Shown piece after piece: positions 52,965-62,451 of a DNA stretch of 64,000 nucleotides. The notes beneath the pieces are model-generated. The model worked only from the letters and a program-made list of their open reading frames with translations, was not told the DNA's origin and made no database searches. Location: positions 868,001 through 932,000 of the forward strand of contig CANJKZ010000979.1 of NCBI GenBank assembly GCA_947471745.1. Reading direction: 5' to 3'. Position 1 is the stretch's first letter. The number at the start of each line of letters is the position of its first letter. The stretch is from Closterium sp. Naga37s-1. Taxonomy: Eukaryota > Streptophyta > Zygnematophyceae > Desmidiales > Closteriaceae. Position numbers and translations under genes: made by a program.

Positions 52965-54488
52965 TCAGGCAGACGTTCTCACGTAATCCCCGGGCTGGAC
53001 CATAGATACAAGCCCATGAAGATGCCCCTGGCAAGCATCTTGGGCTGTGCGCTGCCCTTGCTCAAGACACAAACTATTCCCAAGAACTGCCGCTGCAGGC
53101 TGGCGCAGAGGTTGTGGCCGGAAGTGTTGTTGTTGCGGGCATTGTGCGTCGACATTGCGCTTGTTCTCCGGGGTATTGACGGCATTTTCAAGGGGACGAG
53201 CAACGGTTCTCCGAACAATTCTCCCGCCAAAAACGTTCAGCAGCACCCACGGATGGGATAATACTTTCGAAGCGGTAGGGCGTCGCTGGGGATCTCGATG
53301 TAGCATGCAGCGAATCAGCCCTTTCGCTTCGACTGAAATCGTCGCCCATTCCGGTGAGGAAAAATCCAGACGTCCATTCAGGACGGCCTCCGTGGACTCA
53401 CTATTGTCATCCCCGAAAAAAGGAACGGCACCGCTTAGCATTGTGAAGAGGAGAACTCCAAGCGACCATACATCGGCAGAATGCCCGTACTCCCCTGAGA
53501 GCACCTCAGGCGCCATGTAAAACGTCGAACCCGAAATTCCTCGAGTAGTTTCGCCGGCTGAAAGCGGGATCGCAAGTCCAAAATCGGCAAGCTTCACGGT
53601 TAGCCGGTTAGAAGCATCTCCTTGCTTATGGAGCAGAATATTTTCTGGTTTCATGTCGCGATGCATCACACCCCTTGAGTGGCAAAACGCGAGAGCTGAG
53701 GCGATTTGTCGGAACAGAAGCGCCGACTCCTTTTCGGGTAGCCTTCCCCGTCGCACAACTTCGTCGTACAGGTCGCCAGAGTCGCACAAATCCATGACGA
53801 GATGAACTCCCGCGTCGTCCTCGAAGACCGCACGGAGCTGCACAATCGCCGGATGTGTCGCTGCTCTGGTTGCTGCAGCTCCGGGCGACGGTTGCGCCAC
53901 GCGCATCGGCGAGCCTTCCGTTTGTCGCGCGCTCGCCATTTTGTTCTCATCGCAACCAGCGCTCGTGTTGCCCGCAGGGGGTGCGTTGGCCGAAGAATGA
54001 AGCCGATTCAAACGATGTTGCATAAGCAGCACCTCCATCTTCACCTCATCTCTCACGAACTGGTCGAGAAGCCGAGACTTCTGAATCGTCTTGCACGCGA
54101 AAGCTTGACCCGTCTCCCTGCAAACGCACCGTCGAACCGTGCCGAATTGGCCGGCGCCTAGAATTTCGGAGTCCAAATCAAACGATTCTTCGAGCCGTCT
54201 TTGAAGCTCCGGGAAGACTGGAGGCACATGAAGATTAGAGCTTATTGATAAAGGCGTTTCTGCCGTAGCGCTGTTCGGACGAACTTGAGCAAATTCTGTA
54301 GATTCAGAAAGAAGTCTTGGGGCTGGGTTTGCACTCTGCGTGTAGGAGTGTCGTAGCCGCTTGGTCGCATTGCCGGAAGTCGACAAGGGCTCTAGCACAT
54401 CACAGGAGCGCCGAGTCCCGCCAGTAGCAGCATTACTGTTAGTAGTGGCTGATGCTTGGTTGCAAGCTGCAATGCCAGGTGTCTCCAT
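52965..54488 (-). CDS. Ser/Thr protein kinase, PEPC-kinase-related type
   Basis: One uninterrupted frame of 507 residues from the ATG at 54488. An unordered Ser/Thr/Asn-rich N-terminus (1-100) precedes a complete kinase domain (about 103-415). It has the Gly loop GAGQFGTV (111-118), the ATP Lys in FACKTI (K133), a likely helix-C Glu (148 or 152), catalytic HRDMKPEN (276-283), DFG (302-304) and APE (326-328), and ends in SHPW. The FACKTI, LVMDLCDSGDL, GVMHRDMKPENILL and LADFGLAIPL blocks place it in the CAMK group near CDPKs and PEPC kinases. No EF-hand follows, so calcium is not sensed directly. The N-terminal extension and Gln/Pro-rich tail (about 430-507) suit the plant PEPC-kinase-related kinases. 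Unusual: an insert of about 50 residues (162-211) between helix C and strand 4. Confidence 0.8.
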   Translation of the reverse strand: METPGIAACNQASATTNSNAATGGTRRSCDVLEPLSTSGNATKRLRHSYTQSANPAPRLLSESTEFAQVRPNSATAETPLSISSNLHVPPVFPELQRRLEESFDLDSEILGAGQFGTVRRCVCRETGQAFACKTIQKSRLLDQFVRDEVKMEVLLMQHRLNRLHSSANAPPAGNTSAGCDENKMASARQTEGSPMRVAQPSPGAAATRAATHPAIVQLRAVFEDDAGVHLVMDLCDSGDLYDEVVRRGRLPEKESALLFRQIASALAFCHSRGVMHRDMKPENILLHKQGDASNRLTVKLADFGLAIPLSAGETTRGISGSTFYMAPEVLSGEYGHSADVWSLGVLLFTMLSGAVPFFGDDNSESTEAVLNGRLDFSSPEWATISVEAKGLIRCMLHRDPQRRPTASKVLSHPWVLLNVFGGRIVRRTVARPLENAVNTPENKRNVDAQCPQQQHFRPQPLRQPAAAVLGNSLCLEQGQRTAQDACQGHLHGLVSMVQPGDYVRTSA

Positions 54489-56384
54489 TGTGATCCGAAA
54501 TCGGAAGGGGATTCAGCGTTTATTTCTGAATTGTCGTGTAGCAATGCTTTCCACAAGCTCCCGAAAACTTAAGAGTTTAAAGCTGCGGCGCGGTGAAGAG
54601 AAAGCAAAAATGCCTCTGGAGGATAGAAGCCTTTGTAGAACGAAGAATACAGGAAAGGGTTTGAGATGGCGCTAAACTTTCGCAGTGAACGAATAGGAGC
54701 AATGTGCCAAGGCTTTTGAATCGGAGCCAGATGTAGACGAGAACCAGTGGAGGACGACCAATGCACCTAACTGGCTTCAGGGCTTGGGCATAAAGCGTAA
54801 AGTGAAAGGGAACGTGACACTGAGTCGTCATCACAATGAGTGGGGGCATTTTTTGAGCGAGTGAGGGTGTCTCGCTGGGAAGGGGAGGCTGGGGAAGAAA
54901 CTCGTACATGCGACGACAAGATGAGGTATTTCGCGTCGCTGTCTTATGGCCGACCGCGTAGACCTATCACAGCGCACCACGGCACACGGAGGGCGGTTCG
55001 TGGAAGCGTGTTGTGGTGTGGACAATGCTGGGTTTGCGAAGATTAGTCTTCGTGCTGGGTCCGCTGACGTATTTGCTTCCGCTTATGAGCGTTCCTGAAG
55101 CCGGGCATTCTGAAATCCGGGAAGGAAACGGAAGCTTTGAAACCAGGTACATAATATGATGGTGTAGAAGTATTGTCTGTACAAGTGGTGCACGATTGGG
55201 GCCTAAAATATGAAGTAACGTTTGTGCCGAAATTTCAGTGCCCAGTTTAGTTGCGTTGAAGGGTCTTCCATTCACTGCTCCCTCTCCCCGTAACCCCTCC
55301 GCGAGGATATTGAAAAATCCAGCCTGTAAAACGCCTTCCAACAGAGTATGACAGGTCAGCGCGCCCCTTCCGCGTTAAACTTCGCAAATGGAAGTCCACC
55401 TGTACTTTCGGCGCAAGCAGCGGGCTATCACACGATGGGTCCATGTAGACGTCGCTTTCGCGCTCCAAATAGGTCGCAGCAAGATAGGCTCCAAAAACAC
55501 CCACAATCGCAGAGGATTGCACAACGACAAAGCAGACCCCCAAATGAGCCGATGAACTTCGAGCCACACAAGCCAAGCAGAGTTCTATCTTCTTTGACCC
55601 GGACTTTACGTTATCCTTGGACGGTCTGTCGAAATTTGTGGTAATTAAAGAGGCCTCTGAAACTTCGACGGGTGTCAAACGAGTCCACGTAAGCGGATTT
55701 CCAAAGAGGCCGGGGCACAAGTGGTGAAGCAACTAAGAGGATCTTCGGACAGCACGGCACACATTACAGCGAATAACCGACACTTTCCATCTGTTCTTAC
55801 AAAAGATCTGTCGAGTCCACGTGGTCGATGACAAAGTGCAAAGCAAACACTTTTTTCGACAGTATGCTTGCAGCTGGCAGCTTCAAAGCTGACCACAATC
55901 TTTTGTGGTCCAAGGCTAACACCTCTGACACGGCCAATCAAAGCCGCAAGGAGCTTCGAAACAAGCGAGCGCCATACGACTTTCGACGACTTTTCACGAT
56001 CACCTATGATCCCAATCTCAGAGCAAATTCAGATCGGCAGATCGCGGTAGGCGCCAACACGAAAATATGCGACGCTATCGAAGCCCTCATCAACCAATTG
56101 ACCATTCACAAATCCCTGCCGCTTATTAGTGTACTATCATTCGCAAAAAAAAAAAAAAAAAAAAAGACGTAGTCTCAACCCTTTGTTGTCTGAAAGTGTA
56201 GTGTCCCCATGTGTGCTGCAGCTCAACTTGTTTGGAACAGAAGTTGTTACGAGGAAAGCTAGGGAAACCTTGGGGGGTAAAACGCTACGAGCTGAGCTGC
56301 AGATGGTTTCCTAAAAAACTTTCACTACTAGCACAATTTCCAGCATTCACTCAAGCCTTAGCAGACATTGAATAAAAGACTACT
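54489..56384. other. Intergenic, no gene called
   Basis: About 1.9 kb between the kinase start and the apyrase stop. The largest minus-strand frame (55732-55247, 161 codons) has one hydrophobic stretch near its middle (AIVGVFGAYLAA) but no recognisable family and no supporting gene structure, so it is left uncalled. A run of 22 A lies at 56145-56166. Confidence 0.4.
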
Positions 56385-59300
56385 CTAAGACGAAATTGCA
56401 TCAATGGCAGCACCAAGTGGCCAAGCTGCCTCCACATCCTTGCCCTTGTAAGTGACCTGCTTCACCAGCGTAAGTTCTGCTGAATCATCAATCCCTGAAA
56501 AATACAGTAGATGATAAACAGAGCCAACAAAAGATTCAGGAATCAGGATCATATGCCAGCAATGGCAAAAGCTACAGAATGAAGCACCAAATGGTAACAT
56601 AGAATGAATGTTAACGAAATCAATGTAATGCTTACTGAAGCCATGAGTGAGCAGCTTGTGCTGGTACACCACGTCCAAGCACATGTACGGCGCGTCCTTG
56701 CCCTCCACTCCAGGAAACTTCTTTGTGACTTCCTCCAAGGGTGTGGCACAGGCAGCCTCAGCTGCAGTGGCAAAGTCCTTAGCCTTGACAGGAGCTGATG
56801 ACGCCTTGGGGTCGGGAATAACACCAAGCTGCAGGGGGGAGTGAGGGAACGGAGGGGGGAGGAAGGGGAACGCAGGAAATTGTGCCAAGGCACAGGGCGG
56901 GAAATTGTGGAGGGAGCGTTAGGGAAAAGGGGATCGAGGCCCAACTGCAATGCACCTTGCTTTGAAAGGCGCTGACACCTCAGAATCTGATCACACACAA
57001 ATCAGGGCAATGACGATCAGCTCACACAATCCATCAGGTGCATGTTCATTCACAAGCAGTGAGAAGAGTCCAGTTTGTGTATCCCACACTGGCAAGCTAT
57101 CACTCTGTCCAGTTTGTGCATCCCATATTCCCTTGCTTGACCAGCCTGGACGAAGATATTAAGAAGCAAAAGCAGCCTACTTGGTGCAACTTACCTGGCC
57201 CGCCTAGCCAAAGAAGTGTGAGGCGACATTGAGCTTTCAATTCTTTTTTTCTTCTCCTTCTTCTGGAAGTATTTTGGAGTTGACTCACCTGGCCTGCTCG
57301 GTCAAAGAAGTATGAAGCAATGAAGAGCTTGGATGCGCCCTGACCGCGACCACCACTCCACACCCCTCCGAACGTGCACTCCTCGAAAGAGCATGCAGGA
57401 GCCGCGTCGCCTGCAAGAGCCCCTCCCAGTTCCAACGCCTTTGCTGCCAGCAGCGCACACTCCGCTGCACTCCCTCCCATCGGCAGCGCCTGTGCCTGGA
57501 CCTCCTCTGTGCCATACACGTACTTGTCTGGTGGGTGGGTTTGGGGGTAGGGGAGGGGGGTTGGGGGTGATGAGGGGGGAGGGTGAAATTGTTAGACGGG
57601 ATACAGGCAGAGATATTACACACTCTTGGCACTCCCTCCTGCTGGCACCGCCTGTGCCTTACTTTATCTGTGCCGTACACGTACTTGTCTGGTGGGCGGG
57701 TTTGGTTGGGGTGGGGTGGTGTTGAGGGGGGGGGGAGTAGGGGGGAGGGGTGAAAGTGCCGCTGGGGATATTACCAGAGATTCTGCACACTCCGTGGCAC
57801 TCCATCCTGCTGGCAGCGCATCTGCCTTGACATTTTCTGTGCAGTGCACGTACTTGTCTGGTGGGAGGGTTTGGTTGGAAGGGTAAGGGGCTATACACAC
57901 TTTCATAGTACTTCCATCCCATCCAATCGTTATCTGGTTGTAGCAGCCAGCGTGTTTACACCACTATCAGCTAGCTACGAAGACGCTCCTTCCTCCTGCT
58001 TTGCCCCACCAGTCAACGCCAGAGCTATTCGGCACATGAGCATGCCTCTCATTCACGTTGCTTCAACTGATCACAATTGGCCCCTGGAACCTTAACCATC
58101 ACAAGATTACTCTTTCCAATCCGTGCTGCTCACCACGCGCCATATTTAGCCAAAAGCAGGGGCACACATAATTAACTATTCCCTTTTACCCATGCTTGCA
58201 TAGGATATCGCTATCCTCTCTGTGCCTCACCATGCACCATCTTTAGCCTTTGGCAGGGGCACAAATCCCCCCCCCCCCCCTCTTATTCATGCTTGCATAT
58301 ACATATCACTATCCTCTCTCGCTGCCTCACCACTGACCATCACCGCCAGTGAGTAGGCACGCCGCATCCAGATGTGCATACATCCCACACGCTTCTCTCT
58401 GCCTCACCCCTCGTCGCCACTGCTGTCACTGCCACTTGCTCTCAGGCTCATCCCAGGTGTGTCCCACACACGCTCCCACTTGCTTCTTCGCCACAGTTGG
58501 CTCTCTGTATCCGTTCCACCCACCTCTACTAATAGTTCTGAAGAAGAAAGGTACTCGCTTGAGTTTTTGCTCGACCACCTCTCTGTCTCTTCCCTACCAC
58601 TCACCGTCAGTGCCCTTGGGTAAGCATGCATGCCCCTCGCTGCCTGGTGGCTTCGCCTTGAGCACCTGAGCGCGAGCTGCCATCAGACCGAAGCCCAGGT
58701 AGCTGCGGGTTCATTGAGGGATGGGGAGGGGGATGGCACAAAGCGCTTGCAACAATGGAGCATGGATGGATACAAGGGGAGACTTGCTAAGTTTGTCCCG
58801 TACTGAGCTGCGCATGCTTACCACACTGCTGCTGCTGCCCTCTGAATTGCATAGCGAGACCTAAATGGACTCAACCACACTTGCCTAACCCACCACGCCA
58901 CGGCAAAACACATTTTCACATTGTTAGGCGTGGCTTGAATTGCATCAGCCAACCGTTTGCGAATACCGTATCTGCCTCACATGTTCCCATGGACCTTACG
59001 TCTTGCCCAGATTTAGGGAACTACTATTTTTTAAATCCTTCAGAGCCACATTGTCAGCCATCTTGAAAGACCTGTCGGACCCACTTTGCCCTGACCTGTG
59101 CACCTTGACCACGCAAGTCTTGCCCATCCTCAAAAACCCTCTCCGTCCTCGCCTATGCTTTTTAACCACGTCTCGTCCATCCCCCCAGAACCCTTTTCGC
59201 TCTCACCTGTGCACGTACACCCCGTACGTCTTGCCCATTCCGCTCAGCCTCCGAACGTAGCCCTCAGGCGCCTTCGCTGCCACGTCATCAGGCACCGCGT

Positions 59301-61329
59301 ACGTCATCTGCACGGACCCGCCGCCCAGATCCACCACCCCCACCGTGTGGCTGATGTCCTTGCCGAGATTGCCCAGGAGGTAGTTCACCGTGACCTGCAG
59401 CGCGGGCGGATTGATATGTATGGGAGGATAGTGGAACATACTCAATCAACCAGATCAACCACCCTCACCGTGTGGCTGATGTCCTTGCAGAGGTTGCGGA
59501 GGAGGTAATTCACCGTCACCTATAGGGAGCAAGGATATGAATGGAGGATAGTGAAACATACTTTTAATCTCCAGATCCACCACACGAATGTGGGCCATGT
59601 CCTTACCGAGACTGCCCAGGAGGTAATTCACCGCCACCTGCATGGCAGGTTGAGAGAGACGGAGGATGCTGGGCCCGTTATGAAAATAACCAGGCCATAC
59701 ACCGATGTCCTCGCCAAGGCCGCACAGACACAGGTGTCTCAGACTTACCTCCGCGTTTTATTGAGAGATTACTGTTGCTTGGTAGATATGTTTAGGACTT
59801 TGGCGAAGGGAATTGACGGGGTGAACACGGTAAGAAGGCAAAGGCCAGACGAGGAACAGCGAAAGCCTGGGCTGACAAGGGGTTTTAGCTGGTCATGCAC
59901 TGACAATCATCCTCCAGCACAAATTTCTCATGCAACAGCGGGATTCAAGCGAGTCTATCAGGACGCGCATACCAACGGAGGGAAAGGCGACTGCTTCTAG
60001 CGATCTTCCTTTGTGTGAAGAACGAAACCCTGGCAGGCACTCACCCACGCGAAGGAGCCCTCGTCGGCGCCATCAAGAATCTTGACGGAATCGGCAGCGA
60101 AGGTGAAGGGGTACTCCTTGAGCATCTCGCGGACCTGAGGAGAGCGAGATATTGAGAGAGCGAGAGGGCGAGTCAGACGTGTGAGAAGGTAGAGACGAAA
60201 CAAACGATTAGGACTCATGTGACGGGATGGTCAAGAGATTGGACGCAATTGAACAGTGTGGAAGGAGGGAGATGAGCGAGAACCAAAATGGCGGGTCGTA
60301 AAATAATAAGCTTACGGCTTGGAGAATGTTGTCAGCGAGGTCGCCAGGGAGAAGGCGCAGACCAGCCGTTGCCTGCACAGGGAAAACAGCTCGCATATCA
60401 GTACTTCTCAGCAAGACAATACGACAGACTGGCCTGAGATCTCAGAGCGAATCTCTCGAGCACAACGGATCACGATATCAAAAGAAAGTATAGGAGAATC
60501 GGAGCTCGCTTTGTCACGCTAACACTGTGCGGTGTACCGCATTTCCAATAACGAGACTCACTCCGACGCGGATGGGCGTGGTGGAGCGGACTTCCTCGGG
60601 GACGACGGTGAGCGCCTTGTCGATGAGCGGACGGAGCGAGTCCGCCGCTCCCTTTTCGTTTTCGCGGAACGAGCTCAGACCTGGCTTGAGCTGCAGCGCA
60701 GGTGATGACGACAGTAGTTACGAGTATCGACATGTCAGTGGAGAGATGATAAGGAAATAGAAACGTTAAGGCCTCAAGTGCGCATGAAGACATTAGGGGG
60801 AAGGATTAGGAACAAGAAAAAAATGCCAAGATAATGAAATGACGTCCTTGGAGGACAAGATCTGGACCATCAACTGACAAATGTGCAGCCATCTGAAATG
60901 GCAGTGAATGGATACGCGGACGCATGTCTGATAACCATAACTGCAGCTGTTATTAGTTCTTTGAAGCCAATTTCCGTATTGAAGCTAGTTAGAGGGACGG
61001 AGACGTACCGCAACAAACAACTCCAAGTCGTCGCCGATCTCCATCAGTTCGAGTTTGGGGTTGAACTGGTACACGTGGATCCGGCTCCCAGTGCTTCCGG
61101 CATCGATAATGACGGCATACTTGTTCTCTCCTCCAGATTGCATTTTCGCCACCGCCTTGTTGACCTCATCTGCCGCGCTGTGATGGATGACGCGGTCGTC
61201 CGTGATTGGCTCTCCGTGAGGCATAAATAGAATAATGAAGATAATGAGGAAGATGGGGACGGATACGACGACAATGACCCCGCGATAGTGGAACAGCTTC
61301 TCCCAGGTGGACTCATGTCGTCGCCTCAT
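56385..61329 (-). CDS. Membrane apyrase (GDA1/CD39 NTPDase), nine exons
   Basis: Exons: 61329-61009, 60690-60562, 60372-60316, 60134-60045, 59394-59207, 58702-58605, 57527-57289, 56828-56636, 56494-56385. All junctions are GT-AG and the reading phases fit, giving 474 residues. A short basic N-terminus and one hydrophobic segment (about 17-36, [14 protein letters not shown]) predict a type II anchor with the catalytic part in the Golgi lumen or outside the cell. Apyrase conserved regions: ACR1 DAGSTGSR (76-83), ACR2 LKPGLSSF (108-115), ACR3 [10 protein letters not shown] (151-160), ACR4 DLGGGSVQM (221-229), ACR5 AAWPLGAA (461-468). The enzyme removes terminal phosphates from nucleoside tri- and diphosphates and needs a divalent metal. 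Length fits the plant family. It ends soon after ACR5, with no second membrane segment. Odd: partial copies of exons 5 and 7 stand in the introns before them. Confidence 0.93.
57471..57890 (-). repeat. Three-copy duplication at the acceptor of apyrase exon 7
   Basis: Three blocks about 161 and 169 bp apart (TACTTGTCTGGTGGG at 57521, 57682 and 57851) each contain the CCACCAG acceptor followed by codons like [10 protein letters not shown]. The block at 57527 is the real exon, since only it continues into [12 protein letters not shown]. The middle copy reads [10 protein letters not shown] and has gained a donor-like GTAAGG; the far copy reads [10 protein letters not shown]. Pyrimidine and G-rich intron sequence is duplicated with them. 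Confidence 0.88.
58267..58283. repeat. C homopolymer in an apyrase intron
   Basis: A run of about 16 C in the sixth intron (between exons 6 and 7), prone to slippage. No function is suggested. Confidence 0.7.
59331..59645 (-). repeat. Three-copy duplication at the acceptor of apyrase exon 5
   Basis: Three blocks at about 59331-59400, 59450-59526 and 59568-59645, about 120 bp apart, carry the acceptor and first codons of exon 5. The real exon reads [16 protein letters not shown]. The farthest copy reads [16 protein letters not shown] behind an intact GCATGCAG acceptor. The middle copy has YLL with changed neighbours. GGAGGATAGTG-like intron sequence is repeated with each. Confidence 0.88.
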
Positions 61330-62451
61330 GGTTGCTTAATGTCTGTGCACTGAGATTGACGACGAGGAGGCGAACGAGTACTACAAGAGCACTAACGTGC
61401 CGCTGTTGGGTGGTCAGCTGTGCTGATGGCCTGGCCTGACTGAGTGCTTCCTGATTCCACCGTAGGCTTTCCTTGATACAGAATAAGGACAGGAAGATCA
61501 CCCGTCAGATGGGAAACCACAGAGGTTACTACCACGAAACAAGACCTAGCTATTCTAAGCTAACCTAGGCCAGCCTGCTACCTTGTCAGACTTGCCCTGA
61601 AGTGAACCACAATCCAAGTGCTATGACATAACCCTGGTCGACTCCATAGCTAAACCTTTCCAAGGTCTGGTGGTGAAGCGAAGCCAAGCTCCTTGGAAAT
61701 GTCCATGCAGCACCAACTACTTCAGCAGACGCCCCGTGTTACCGTTGTCAATTTATCTTCACCGTACCAAGCTCCTTTGACCACCACTTTTCTCTCACCT
61801 GCTATCTGGCAGTTGGAACTGGTTGGATGATGAGACTGGAGGACAGATCATATGCCGATAGTTTTGAGGGTCCAATCCAACCGTCCATCTTCCTCCACCC
61901 CTGCTTCCCAGGCGTCGGGAGATCCCAAGGCATCGTTCGTTCCTTGGTTGCCTCGCTTGTCCGCCAAACCGTCAGCTTGTAGGTCTGGTCTGGTTTTGTC
62001 GTCAAAACTCGCTGTATCTCCCGAAATGTCGTGACACCCGAGGTACTGCAAACTGTCCTCTGGTGATGCCGGACGTCAGTTCATGAGCTCACCTCCAATG
62101 ACATACAAGCATAGAGTAACGACCGGCTGATTCTGCTGGTTTGTGATTCATCTCAATTCAAAGCTGTCGGCCCATTCGTGGTGCCGTCAGATGGCTGCGC
62201 TATTGGCAGAGAAAGCCAGGCACCGACAGAATTTCAGCAAGTTGACTTCGATTTCACACTTGATGTGAAACAAGCAAACACAATATGGCAACAAGCATTT
62301 GCTTTTACAATCTAGCAAGCTTCTACACAACTTTCTGTGCACGAGCTGTGCAAGGCAATATGCATCCCAAAGATCCGATCATGACAGGCAGTCCACACAA
62401 AAGCCTGCCTTTCACACCGAACTCTAAATAGCACGACTTATTTCCTGCCTT
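61330..62451. other. Intergenic, no gene called
   Basis: About 1.1 kb between the apyrase start codon and the stop of the next gene. Short frames on both strands (largest 67 codons) show no motif. It should hold the promoter of the apyrase and the 3' UTR of its upstream neighbour, both on the minus strand. Confidence 0.4.

Noticed and set aside
55247..55732. A 161-codon minus-strand frame with a hydrophobic stretch
   Set aside because: No recognisable family, no repeat of the pattern in another frame, no clear splice context; not enough to call a gene.
57528..57860. Two further apyrase exons ([10 protein letters not shown] and [10 protein letters not shown])
   Set aside because: Adding either would repeat the same segment and break or shift the frame. 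Only the copy at 57527 continues into the conserved CTFGGVW region. Kept as a duplication instead.
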